Below are positions 38,801-46,481 of a DNA stretch of 64,000 bases, piece by piece (the first letter of the stretch is position 1; the number at the start of each line of letters is the position of its first letter). The stretch comes from Fibrobacter succinogenes (lineage in GTDB: Bacteria; Fibrobacterota; Fibrobacteria; Fibrobacterales; Fibrobacteraceae): contig CACWPM010000018.1 of NCBI GenBank assembly GCA_902762795.1, forward strand, positions 1 through 64,000, given 5' to 3'. The notes under the pieces were generated by a model. The model saw only the letters and a list, made by a program, of their open reading frames with translations, did no database searches and was not told the DNA's origin. Both the position numbers and the translations under genes were made by a program.

Positions 38801-41541
38801 ACAGACTGAGCATTATTGCCAGAAGCATCGGATGCGACAACATTCATTTCATAAACATTCTTGGTTTCGAAATCCAAGATGGCCCCATCAGCAACCGTAA
38901 TCACGCCCGTACCTGGGTCAATCACAAACGAATTCGTTGAATCGAGCAAGATGTAAGTAATCTTGGCGCCTTCCTGCGTTGTCGTTGCATGGATTGCATT
39001 ATCCATATCGACTTCTGTACCGGCAATAGAATTTTCATCTATTTTGCCATTGTAAACCTTAAAATCAAATTCAGGGCCATCATTGACATCTTGAACTATA
39101 ACGACAAAGGTCTTTTCATCGAATAAATCCGCAAAAACATAGTTACCATCGACATCCTTTATGGCGTCCTGAACTCTCAATGTAAGCTTGTACTCGTTTT
39201 TGGTTTCGTAATCGAGGACAACACCCGTCTTTACCTTGACAATGCCTGTTGCAGTCACTTCGAAAACATCGACATCGCCACCGGTCAAAACGACTTCGTT
39301 AGTGGTAAGCGAGCCATCGGTATTATACTTGTCCGTATCTTCGAACTTGACTTTTTCGGCAACTTTGGAATCTTCGGCTATATAAATAGTATCCTTGTTG
39401 GTAAAGTACGGTTTTTCGTTGATATCCCTGACGCTGATTTTAAAGGTAAAATCATCGCACAACAAGGCATTGAACGAAGTTGCCTTAGCATCGCAGATTT
39501 CTACTTGAATAGTATAAGGCTCTTTTGTCGGATTGCTATTCTTCGCTTCGATCCAAGCTTCATAATCAAACGGATCTACGCCATTTTTCATGGACACGGT
39601 CCCCTTTGTCGGATCAATTTCAAACAAATCCTTAGCCGTACCTCCAACAATATCATAAATAAAGGCATCATCCTCATCGTCCTTAGCTTTGACAACGCCG
39701 GCCGTTGCCTTCGAGACATTCTCAGAAACAATGAGATTCGTCTTTTCGGGATTGACAAAATGAGGTCTATTGTTGTTCGCATCGACAAGCTTGATCAAAA
39801 GACCACCATCGAACCTGTTTCCCGTAATAGTAGCTCCGTTCAAGTTGAAAATCCGGAACAACATAAATTCATCGTCTTCCACCAAACCGTCATTGTTGAC
39901 CTTGATAAATGCCGACAATGAATCGATAGTCGGTTTGCGATCACCCTTCTTGATGACCATCGTCCTCCTCTTGCCTTCCGAGCAGAACGGCATGAAATGC
40001 ACATCTTTGGGATCCGACGGATTATCTGCTAAATCTGCACGCTTGGCAAATTCTCCAGAAAGGCGCCCTTTATAGGCCGCATACTTTGTGTCGGCATCCG
40101 GGATTTCGTCAAAGAACGAGAAACAGTACTCAAAGGAAACTTCGGCATGGGTCGTATCCGTGAGGTAAAATTCCATGTTGTACCATTTATTGTCATCTTC
40201 CTTAAAACCGTTGTTGAAGAAGATATCAGGCTTGATTTCGGGAGAGTTGAACGGCACGTAGTGGAATTCTCCGTTGACATCGGATTCAAACCAAAGCGTC
40301 TTACCGGCAATCAACTGCCCTGCAAGATTCATGTGGTCCTGAATTACAAATCTTCCTGTCGTGATAAACGTTCCCTGGTAATCAATATCAACCATCGATT
40401 CCCATTTGACATCCTTGGTCGTATAGAACATTAAATTGCCGGCATAATTGGAATCGGCAACAACAACGGACTTGCTCAAATCAAAATTATTCCAGGAACT
40501 ACCATTCCAAGAAGCCTCATCGTTGACATAGACAATCTGTATTTTAGTGTCGTTTGCACTTTTATGGAAATTAAACCCGTCTTTTGAGAAAATACGCGTC
40601 AAACGTCCGGTCTTGCCATTTGCATTCTTCGATCCGGAAGGCATCAAGATATAAAGCTTTTTGCCCTTGCTGCCCCCTTCTATTCCCAATTGAATGTCTT
40701 TCACAAACATGTCATACCAGGTATGAGAGTTTTTGACATCATTTTCACTAATCGGCGGAATATGTATATACGCCGTTTCATTTTCGTAATTAGAAGTCAT
40801 GACGATGGCATCACCCCAAGTAATACCCGCCTCATCTAAAACAGGAACACGAAGATGCTTATCGGGCTGTGGAACGTCACTAGGACAGTTTTCATAGGAA
40901 CCGTTAAGATTCAAGCCCGTCAATGCAGATGCGCTCCCTTCGCTTTTCGTATTCCAGTCGGCATAAACTTGACCGCCAGCATTACGGACATTGTTTATAA
41001 AATTATTGACATGTTCTACATCGCGGCCATTATTATTTTCCTGCATGAAGACCTGATGTTCAAAACACATCACAGCATTCAAACTTGTATTCTGAGCACT
41101 ATACCATTTCGGAAGGAGCAAGCTATCGGCGCGGACAAGGCCTTTTATCAAGACATCATTGTTTGCGGACCCGTCAATAATCTCTAAATTTCCTCCAGAG
41201 ACAATCGGTCCACCTAAAGTGTGGTCATCCGCCATAAAGATGATTCTATCTCTTGCGGTACCCGTATATCCGCTAGTTTCGCGAATGGAAAACTTACCCT
41301 TTGCAAAAACGACGGAATCAGTCCCCCAGAGCTTATATTTCATAAGCTCGTTCCAAAGTTTCTGGTTTTCCTCTTCGCTAGTCACGGCAACACCACTGGA
41401 ATCCACGAAATGGAGAGGATCCAGTTTGATGTATTCGCGTTCTACTGGAGGCTCATCTTGAGCCGAAGCCGGCACAAAAAATCCAAGTGCCAACATCATT
41501 GAACCAATAACGGTTCTAAAAGCAATAATATCCTTTTTCAT
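35812..41541 (-). CDS. Cadherin-repeat surface protein (about 1909 residues), paralogue of the neighbour
   Basis: The start at MKKDIIAFRTVIGSMMLALGFFVPASA gives a standard signal peptide. An upstream in-frame ATG is rejected. The layout mirrors the larger paralogue: a unique N-terminal region (about 28-430), a Calx-beta domain (about 434-587, EFYLTDTTHAEVSFEYCFSF), about six or seven cadherin-type repeats (about 587-1244, ending VRDINEKPYF, VQDVNDGPEF, LVNVNEPPYL, VLDMNEAP), Ig-like strands (about 1245-1650), and a C-terminal module (about 1655-1909) that shares EPYPGFGSHLGPTLVVD, VASSVGGLATLDDI and FGYRRP with the other protein. It has its own terminator and upstream GTTACTATATT box, so the two genes are separate units. 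Extracellular adhesion is the likely role. Confidence 0.86.
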   Translation of the reverse strand: MKKDIIAFRTVIGSMMLALGFFVPASAQDEPPVEREYIKLDPLHFVDSSGVAVTSEEENQKLWNELMKYKLWGTDSVVFAKGKFSIRETSGYTGTARDRIIFMADDHTLGGPIVSGGNLEIIDGSANNDVLIKGLVRADSLLLPKWYSAQNTSLNAVMCFEHQVFMQENNNGRDVEHVNNFINNVRNAGGQVYADWNTKSEGSASALTGLNLNGSYENCPSDVPQPDKHLRVPVLDEAGITWGDAIVMTSNYENETAYIHIPPISENDVKNSHTWYDMFVKDIQLGIEGGSKGKKLYILMPSGSKNANGKTGRLTRIFSKDGFNFHKSANDTKIQIVYVNDEASWNGSSWNNFDLSKSVVVADSNYAGNLMFYTTKDVKWESMVDIDYQGTFITTGRFVIQDHMNLAGQLIAGKTLWFESDVNGEFHYVPFNSPEIKPDIFFNNGFKEDDNKWYNMEFYLTDTTHAEVSFEYCFSFFDEIPDADTKYAAYKGRLSGEFAKRADLADNPSDPKDVHFMPFCSEGKRRTMVIKKGDRKPTIDSLSAFIKVNNDGLVEDDEFMLFRIFNLNGATITGNRFDGGLLIKLVDANNNRPHFVNPEKTNLIVSENVSKATAGVVKAKDDEDDAFIYDIVGGTAKDLFEIDPTKGTVSMKNGVDPFDYEAWIEAKNSNPTKEPYTIQVEICDAKATSFNALLCDDFTFKISVRDINEKPYFTNKDTIYIAEDSKVAEKVKFEDTDKYNTDGSLTTNEVVLTGGDVDVFEVTATGIVKVKTGVVLDYETKNEYKLTLRVQDAIKDVDGNYVFADLFDEKTFVVIVQDVNDGPEFDFKVYNGKIDENSIAGTEVDMDNAIHATTTQEGAKITYILLDSTNSFVIDPGTGVITVADGAILDFETKNVYEMNVVASDASGNNAQSVQTDTAKVIIKLNDLNEKPIFVEPTTAFTFPENAKGYEIGTIPLADLDTAKKFTNDRFEIVGVVDGFYLDPETGVLTTTRKFDYETDPKTYELTIRIYDVSGRADLTATGKITIELVNVNEPPYLKDIVFTVPETEPIGTAVKEHLDALDPDLLDDSGKFKYFILDGTKEVLSTNEFKLDSATGVFTVASPLDFEKTESYSVKVRVKDENGAYSDTTVTINVLDMNEAPSVIVDTIYVYENQAVNNPFSSVKTDQDDPDTKNADFRNNVYENTDGSEIFSVKPNGDVVLLKPVDYESDSLYTITVRVTDKDDKTLTSTKNVVVKVKDIYEKSIVEITRVETKDSIYLKPDSVFVNVPVVDIEWKADDKIKSSTDSLRPGCNVITKTYKDPTKNEAGSASVVVCYSNAAPVVTVSANGKDVTAENIYTVVEKTTKNDTAIYVNKKANDIWVTVKDTAANVSKSFTVNLNLDTVSVSSKEFKNIQKMADTKVTRKNNPASGITTVPENGSYYKNTYTETINGVETTVTYYTDRNGKDVKRSVVTSSGETKEIAVIEVSYKTKIGDKFVTISYFADASTGERVSLDTGLSDKESVLSADGENVSGQYKVSYDYTDKNGNTVEVSYYLDEKGKIAKNNDGNIGYNVSYTYVNKFGNSSKKTVFIVLDQKGPVVKIVSPVEDEVITSNYAEIKWTVDGVEQDTLRVQGLDNGVQTVVRVFRDKAGNESRDSVHVIVKKAKDIAIEVEKPVTKIDRDSVERYFKENPPVKGQNFGVTFFNYEKNAETEEIIGVGRKTKDGSGKEPYPGFGSHLGPTLVVDARVPVASSVGGLATLDDIMTPGGMVAIEGVDAANGKKMPVEEYVEKYCTDEFKNSMTSDYSKMNLYWSTLKVKIWVYTNTGAFVEKYSYEYDIDNPAYVNEAGLLRSFFEMKPDENGDVRTKKGRLLGTGAYLFKTEVKISSKLRCDLPPLSKDEANKKKNAVIKTSDDLLKVFGYRRPVNK

Positions 41542-41599
41542 ATAGCTAACCCCGAACAATAAAAATTCAGATCAATATGACCCTAAACACCTACTATTG

Positions 41600-41628
41600 A
41601 ATATAGTAACATTTTTTTAACAGTAAAA
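41600..41628 (-). promoter_or_regulatory. Candidate promoter of the 1909-residue cadherin-type gene
   Basis: On the minus strand: TTTTAC (41628-41623), 17 bp, TATATT (41605-41600), inside a GTTACTATATT box shared with the other cadherin-type gene. Confidence 0.45.
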
Positions 41629-41743
41629 CATTAGTTACGAAGAAAATACTAAAAAAGGTACTTTATTACCCACTTTTAAGAATATGTTATCATGACATTG
41701 TATTATATAGCGTAATTTGTTTCATACCGGCACAAATCAGCCC

Positions 41744-41772
41744 TTGAAAAAAGAAACGTTTAATTCTATATT
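41744..41772 (+). promoter_or_regulatory. ffs: Promoter of the SRP RNA gene
   Basis: TTGAAA (41744-41749), 17 bp, TATATT (41767-41772). Transcription would start near 41778-41779, the 5' end of the folded RNA. Confidence 0.8.
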
Positions 41773-41777
41773 TTGTG

Positions 41778-41871
41778 CCCCAGGCCCTGCGCAATGATCA
41801 TTTGCGGGCAACTCGCCAGGGCGAAAGCAGCAACGGACTTGCGGATTTTTATGTGCTCAGGTAGCCTGGGA
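41778..41871 (+). ncRNA. ffs: Small bacterial signal recognition particle RNA (4.5S-like)
   Basis: About 94 nt. The two ends pair (CCCAGGC at 41779-41785 with GCCTGGG at 41864-41870). The centre carries the conserved domain IV core, CGCCAGG-GC-GAAA-GC-AGCAACGG (41813-41836), which matches the universal CAGG / AGCA internal loop that binds Ffh. The apical stem has only two base pairs under a GAAA tetraloop, one fewer than E. coli. A strong promoter lies directly upstream and a CGCCC-GAAA-GGGCG terminator directly downstream. It is expected to form the SRP with Ffh and target membrane proteins. No Alu domain is present, as in most Gram-negative bacteria. Confidence 0.85.
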
Positions 41872-41880
41872 TTTTTATTT

Positions 41881-41901
41881 CGCCCGAAAGGGCGTTTTTT
41901 T
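41881..41901 (+). terminator. ffs: Terminator of the SRP RNA gene
   Basis: CGCCC-GAAA-GGGCG stem-loop followed by seven T residues. Confidence 0.9.
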
Positions 41902-41937
41902 ATTTTAGCCCAAAAACCTACAACCTATAACCCAGCA

Positions 41938-42561
41938 ATGATTCTTTGGACCATTCGACATACCAAACCCTACAATCCTAACGATGTTTGCTATGGGAGA
42001 CTGGACTTCGACGTTTCCCCCACATTCGAAGAAGAATCTGACGGCGCGATCAAGGCTCTGCTAGCCACGGACGCAAAGCCAACACGTTTGTTTTCGAGTC
42101 CACTCAAGCGCTGTCTAAGACTAGCCGAAAAAGCCTCGAAGGCAACAGGGCTTGCGATCGAAAAAGAACCTGCAATTATAGAACTGAATTTCGGCACATG
42201 GGAAGGGCAAAAACTTACTGCGGTACCTCGCGCTGAGATGCACGCCTGGATAAGCGACCTTCGCGGTTACCGCTTCCCCGAAGGAGAAAATTTTTACGAC
42301 ATCGACAAGCGTGCCGGAGAATTCCTGGACTTACTCCCCGACGATGGCGAATTCCTTTGCATCACGCACGCCGGCGTAATCGCCGCTTTGCAACATTCAA
42401 GATGCGGACTGCCAGACGAAGTCTTCGTTGAAGGAATGTTCAGTTATGCAATGGTGACCAAGTTCGAATTTACTCGTAACGCGAACGGAAAATACCACGG
42501 GACTTTCACGAAGATTCATGACGGAATTCCGATGCCGAAGCTGAAGATGGGCGACGCCTAA
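41938..42561 (+). CDS. Histidine phosphatase family protein (phosphoglycerate mutase-like)
   Basis: 207 residues from MILWTIRHTKPYNPNDVCYGRLD. The IRHTKP motif is the RHG-type catalytic core (His near residue 8). Phosphate-pocket residues lie in FSSPLKRCLRLAEKAS (about 60-75), LNFGTWEGQKL (about 83-93) and CITHAGVIAAL (second catalytic His near 143). The family includes alpha-ribazole phosphatase CobC and small-molecule or protein phosphatases. The CYGRLD and EGEN-type residues fit the CobC-like group, but no cobalamin genes are near. Longer in-frame starts pass through the SRP RNA and are rejected. A TATAAC hexamer 6 nt before the ATG lies in a dispersed repeat, and no ribosome site is seen. 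Confidence 0.85.
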   Translation: MILWTIRHTKPYNPNDVCYGRLDFDVSPTFEEESDGAIKALLATDAKPTRLFSSPLKRCLRLAEKASKATGLAIEKEPAIIELNFGTWEGQKLTAVPRAEMHAWISDLRGYRFPEGENFYDIDKRAGEFLDLLPDDGEFLCITHAGVIAALQHSRCGLPDEVFVEGMFSYAMVTKFEFTRNANGKYHGTFTKIHDGIPMPKLKMGDA

Positions 42562-42765
42562 ACGCCCCCTATGTAAATCATGGACACATATGTGGCCAAA
42601 GAAGTCCGGCAGACGAAAGAGTATCGTGCGATGAGCCCTGATTGTTTTAATATCGCCGCCTAGTCATCTACACTCGTGGCCCACCGCCGAAAACTCAATA
42701 TCAACAAGCTATAAACGCCACAGAACCATGTAAAACGCACTGCAATACCAAACCTTTTTATTTCA

Positions 42766-43047
42766 GTACCTATAAAACAGATGGCAACGAAATTTTATAG
42801 GTACCGAAGACTCCTTTTTTCTATTTCGTACCTATAATTTTTTCATTTTGTACCTATAAAATCCTAAAAGACAACACTTTTATAGGTACACTTTCCTGAT
42901 TTTACATACAAAACAAACATAAAATTACCTATAAAAACGAATTTATGCGTTATTTATAGGTACAAGCCCACTAAAAAAGGCCTTACAGAACAAGCAAGAA
43001 ACTGTTTTGTACCTATAAAGCACACAAAACATTAATTTTATAGGTAC
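42766..43047. repeat. Array of four 12-bp-arm inverted repeats plus one half-site (GTACCTATAAAA)
   Basis: The arm GTACCTATAAAA and its complement alternate: forward at 42766, 42828, 42850, 42925 and 43009; reverse at 42793, 42878, 42953 and 43036. Pairs 42766/42793, 42850/42878, 42925/42953 and 43009/43036 enclose unrelated 15-16 nt spacers. 42828 is unpaired. Unit centres lie about 75-85 bp apart. The rest of the convergent gap 42562-43132 shows no gene. Each pair could form a stable hairpin in either transcript. Known repeat or insertion families are not recognised. Confidence 0.9.
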
Positions 43048-43132
43048 TTTTTCAGAATCGTCCTAAATACTTGCAATAATTAGGGGAAGCATAGAACCAT
43101 CCCCTACTTCAACTACGCAATCATTCGACAAG

Positions 43133-44236
43133 CTAAAAGTCTAGCGTCATCACGGCCTGGGCACCGCCATCAAAATTCGGAAGAAGAGCCATATGCATGG
43201 GATTATCGAAATCGCTCAGTAGAGCGTCTACAGCAGCATCGGCAATGGAATATAAATAAATTAGCACTCCGCCCCAAATATACGTGTTGCGGTTTTTGCG
43301 GTAGTACGTTACACGTTCCTGAATACGGTCGTACTCCTCGGACCTAGGGCTTTCCTTTTCAACCAGATGCTTACGGCCAAGATAATAATTGACCATATTC
43401 TGCGATGTAGAAACACTTGCGATGGCACCGAGAATGCCCATGTAAACGAGTCCGGCCTTTCCAAAGTCGCGATTGAAAATCTGCCCACCTCCCGGCAAAA
43501 TCGCCCAAAGAAGCGCTTTTTTCATTTCACGATATTCGTTACTACGATAATTATTATTGTACCAAATGCCAAACGTATCGAACATTCCATAAAGATGTAC
43601 ACCAATAAGCCACGCGACTTCGGCCTTGCGCACATCCTCCTGCTCCATTTTCTTATCGCTCTGCGCACGGACTCGTTCAAGAAAATCAAGACGTTTTGCA
43701 TGATATACGGCAACACTATCGCGAGGCCCGTTCAATAAGCGCGATGAAAAATAGCGGACAGAATCCTGGAAAGTACGGGCACGTTCCAAAAGCCGATCCC
43801 GTTGAAACGACCTGTTAAAAAAAACATCGTAGATTAACAAGCCTTCTATGCCCGTCAAGAATCCTCCACGGACATAATGTTCCGTATAATACTGACCACC
43901 TCCAGGAAGTAGGCTAAAAAGCATGGCGTACTTGAGGGAATTACGCTTTGTCGGAATGTCCCATTCGTTTACAGGGAGCGTATCGATAGCCGCGATGCCC
44001 GTCTTGCCTCTCAAAAGCGGAGTTGAGGAAACTGCAAAATTTTCATCGGCGGGCGCATCCGGGATATCCTCATCGTCGGACTCGTCTTCGGCTTCTACGG
44101 CAACCTTCGCTACGCTGCCGGTAGAATCGGGCGCACTCCCCTGAACCGAGTCCGGGGGCACAGCTGGAGACGCAGCCTCTGCAAAAAGAGATGCGCACAG
44201 CACCAAAAGCGCCAATATGAAGGATTTTGCGGCCAT
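43133..44236 (-). CDS. Membrane protein with two DUF5683-like repeats
   Basis: 367 residues starting at MAAKSFILALLVLCASLFAEAA, a signal peptide. The first 75 residues after it are acidic and Ser/Pro-rich low complexity. Two repeats follow, each beginning with a conserved phrase: SLKYAMLFSLLPGGGQYYTEHYVRGGFLTGIEGLL (about 110-145) and KKALLWAILPGGGQIFNRDFGKAGLVYMGILG (about 235-266). These LPGGGQ-N-containing hairpins match the DUF5683 style of envelope proteins. Membrane helices lie at these repeats and near 315-335 (TYIWGGVLIYLYSIADAAVDALLS). The function is unknown. A TATATT hexamer 8 nt before the ATG suggests a leaderless transcript. Confidence 0.75.
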   Translation of the reverse strand: MAAKSFILALLVLCASLFAEAASPAVPPDSVQGSAPDSTGSVAKVAVEAEDESDDEDIPDAPADENFAVSSTPLLRGKTGIAAIDTLPVNEWDIPTKRNSLKYAMLFSLLPGGGQYYTEHYVRGGFLTGIEGLLIYDVFFNRSFQRDRLLERARTFQDSVRYFSSRLLNGPRDSVAVYHAKRLDFLERVRAQSDKKMEQEDVRKAEVAWLIGVHLYGMFDTFGIWYNNNYRSNEYREMKKALLWAILPGGGQIFNRDFGKAGLVYMGILGAIASVSTSQNMVNYYLGRKHLVEKESPRSEEYDRIQERVTYYRKNRNTYIWGGVLIYLYSIADAAVDALLSDFDNPMHMALLPNFDGGAQAVMTLDF

Positions 44237-44797
44237 TGAGGGCGAATATAGAAAAAGATTCTTATAAAGTCGCAACAGGACGATAAAAGTTATTTAATTT
44301 TGCGGCACAAGATGAAGATTCCCGGGCAGCACAAAAAATGGCAAAGATATGGATATGGCGACCCCAAATAAACGTGAGTTCATGAAATAATGGATGGGGC
44401 AAGCCCAACCTCTTTGGCCTGGTCCATGCAATAGCATACAAAGCGAACGCCGCAAAAAATGCTTGCATTTTTTGGGTAGAGCTGAAGAAGCGGACGCAAA
44501 GCGTCAACCATGGTCGCAACATTGACGTTTCACGTCTTGCCAAACGGCTCAACCATGTTTGTGCAAGCACAATGCGGATTGACGCTTCGCATCATGCTAT
44601 TGGCTCGGATATAAGACTACAAGCAATCTTGCATCTCTCGCTTTAGGGCATTTTCGCCTTGAAGCATACTCGGCTTCTGAGGTTGTCCGTCACGACGCTC
44701 CAGGATGACTTGGTCGAGAACAGTAACGGAGTCAGGAATGAAAAAAATTCAAGTTTTTACAAAGATGTCTGTTTTTGACACTTAATGTTTTTAACTT
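44237..44797. other. Intergenic region with degenerate dispersed repeats
   Basis: No gene is supported. It includes palindromic repeats near 44493-44507 (GACGCAAAGCGTCAA), 44522-44536 and 44579-44594 (TTGACGCTTCGCATCA), and a GTCATCCTGAAGC-like fragment on the other strand around 44700. It looks like remains of short intergenic elements. Confidence 0.5.
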
Positions 44798-45340
44798 ATG
44801 GGTGTAATGATGAACGAAACAATCAATATCGAACACGAAATTCACGAACTGGCCATAAAGATCAAGGATGAACTGATCAAGCGCGGCGAAATGATGGCGA
44901 CGGCGGAATCCTGCACGGGCGGGCTTATCGCATCGAGCATCGTCAACGAGCCTGGTTCCTCTGCAATCCTCAAGGGTGGAATCGTCGCCTACCAGAACGA
45001 AGTCAAGCACGAAACGCTTGGGGTAAGCAACGAAATTCTTGAGAAATACGGCGCTGTCAGCGAACAGACCGTAAAAGCCATGGCCGAAGGCGCCCGCAAA
45101 GCATTCCATTGCGAATGGGCGGTTGCCACTTCGGGAATTGCGGGGCCAACCGGTGCAGAACCGGGAAAACCCGTCGGTACAGTATGGATGTGTGTCGCCA
45201 ATAGTCTGCAAAATGAAGCCTTTTGCGAAATTTTTGCAGGAAATCGTGGACAAATCCGTGAAAAAAGCGTGTATAAGATAATGAGCAAGCTTCTTTTTTT
45301 ACTGAATAGCCAAAAAAGCACTTGCACAAAAGTTCACTAA
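44798..45340 (+). CDS. pncC: CinA C-terminal-type nicotinamide-nucleotide amidohydrolase
   Basis: 180 residues (175-178 if either of the ATGs at 44807 or 44810 is used) of the PncC/CinA-C family, which deamidates nicotinamide mononucleotide for NAD recycling. Visible are the nucleophile region MMATAESCTGGLIASSIVNEPGSSAILKGGIVAYQNEVKHETLGV (about 31-75) and the WAVATSGIAGPTGAEPGKPVGTVWMCVA segment (about 105-135). The catalytic Ser is in AESCTGG. No CinA N-terminal domain is attached. It is immediately upstream of recA, whose promoter overlaps its last codons. The cinA-recA order is common and often SOS- or competence-linked. Confidence 0.92.
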   Translation: MGVMMNETINIEHEIHELAIKIKDELIKRGEMMATAESCTGGLIASSIVNEPGSSAILKGGIVAYQNEVKHETLGVSNEILEKYGAVSEQTVKAMAEGARKAFHCEWAVATSGIAGPTGAEPGKPVGTVWMCVANSLQNEAFCEIFAGNRGQIREKSVYKIMSKLLFLLNSQKSTCTKVH

Positions 45341-45350
45341 TTAGTATATT
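45322..45350 (+). promoter_or_regulatory. recA: recA promoter with a possible LexA operator
   Basis: TTGCAC (45322-45327), 17 bp, TATATT (45345-45350), giving a leader of about 24 nt. TGCAC-AAAA-GTTCA (45323-45336) overlaps the -35. It differs by one base from the palindrome TGCAC-N4-GTGCA and resembles the LexA motif I recall being reported for F. succinogenes (TGCNCN4GTGCA). It lies in the last codons of pncC. Confidence 0.6.
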
Positions 45351-45380
45351 AACAAAAAAAAGATAAAAACGGAGTCTACA

Positions 45381-46481
45381 ATGGCTAAGAAAACTACTAC
45401 ACCCACCAGCAACCTTTCCAGCGAAAAAGCAAAAGCAGTCGAAGCAGCAATCGCCCAGATTGAAAAGAATTACGGTAAAGGTTCCATCATGGCACTCGGA
45501 CAGCAACCGGTCGAAGACATCCCAGTCATCCCGACAGGCTGTATCCAGTTGGACATGGCTCTTGGCGTAGGCGGGTTCCCTCGCGGACGCATCATTGAAA
45601 TTTACGGACCGGAATCTTCCGGTAAGACAACGCTTGCTTTGCACGCTATTGCCGAAGCGCAAAAGCTCGGCGGCGTTGCGGCCTTCATCGACGCTGAACA
45701 CGCCTTTGACGCGGTCTATGCCCGCAAACTCGGTGTGGATATCGAATCGCTCCTCGTGTCCCAGCCGGACACCGGCGAACAGGCTCTTGATATCGCAGAA
45801 ACGCTCGTGCGCTCTGGCGCTATCGACATCATCGTCGTGGACTCCGTGGCAGCGCTTGTTCCGCAGGCAGAAATCAACGGCGAAATGGGCGACAACCATG
45901 TGGGACTCCAGGCCCGACTCATGTCGCAGGCCCTCCGCAAGCTCACTGGCATTCTTTCCAAGTCGAACACTTGCATGTTGTTCATCAACCAGCTCCGTAT
46001 GAAGATCGGCGTGATGTTCGGCAACCCGGAAACGACCACCGGCGGTAACGCCCTCAAGTTCTACGCCACCCAGCGTATCGACATCCGTCGCATCGCGGCC
46101 ATCAAGAACGGCGAAGAAGTAATCGGCAACCGCACCCGCGTAAAGATCGTAAAGAACAAGGTCGCCGCACCGTTCACCCAGTGCGAATTCGACATTCTCT
46201 ACGGCGTAGGCATTTCTCGCGAAGCCTCCATCCTCGACCTCGCCTGCGAACTCGACATCATTCAGAAGAGCGGTTCTTGGTTCAGCTACAACAACGAACG
46301 CATTGGCCAGGGTCGCGAAAACACGCGTTTGTTCTTGAAGGATAATGCCGAACTTTGCAACGAAATTGAACAGAGGATCCGCGAAAGCATGAAGGACGTG
46401 GAACTCTTCAAGCTCGGTGAAAACGACGCCGTTGATCTTGGCGACGATGGCGAAGGTGAAACAATGCCTGAAGAAGCATAA
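45381..46481 (+). CDS. recA: Recombinase RecA
   Basis: 366-residue homologous recombination and SOS co-protease protein. Walker [15 protein letters not shown] (about 73-86), the IDAEHAFD segment (about 99-106), Walker [13 protein letters not shown] (about 150-161), loop L1/L2 residues ([49 protein letters not shown], about 177-225), and the C-terminal domain with an acidic tail ([18 protein letters not shown]) are in order and at family length. GGAG lies before the ATG. A strong promoter with a likely LexA box lies upstream. Confidence 0.98.
   Translation: MAKKTTTPTSNLSSEKAKAVEAAIAQIEKNYGKGSIMALGQQPVEDIPVIPTGCIQLDMALGVGGFPRGRIIEIYGPESSGKTTLALHAIAEAQKLGGVAAFIDAEHAFDAVYARKLGVDIESLLVSQPDTGEQALDIAETLVRSGAIDIIVVDSVAALVPQAEINGEMGDNHVGLQARLMSQALRKLTGILSKSNTCMLFINQLRMKIGVMFGNPETTTGGNALKFYATQRIDIRRIAAIKNGEEVIGNRTRVKIVKNKVAAPFTQCEFDILYGVGISREASILDLACELDIIQKSGSWFSYNNERIGQGRENTRLFLKDNAELCNEIEQRIRESMKDVELFKLGENDAVDLGDDGEGETMPEEA

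Noticed and set aside
42766-43047. CRISPR array
   Set aside because: The arms are in alternating orientation and only 12 bp, the spacing is not the 30-40 bp of spacers, and no cas gene is in the window.
42766-43047. Insertion sequence or plasmid iterons
   Set aside because: No transposase or rep gene flanks the array, and the repeats are inverted pairs, not direct repeats with flanking target duplication.
44262-44570. Minus-strand frame of 102 residues upstream of the DUF5683-like gene
   Set aside because: It overlaps that gene's start, reads through degenerate dispersed repeats, and has no ribosome site.
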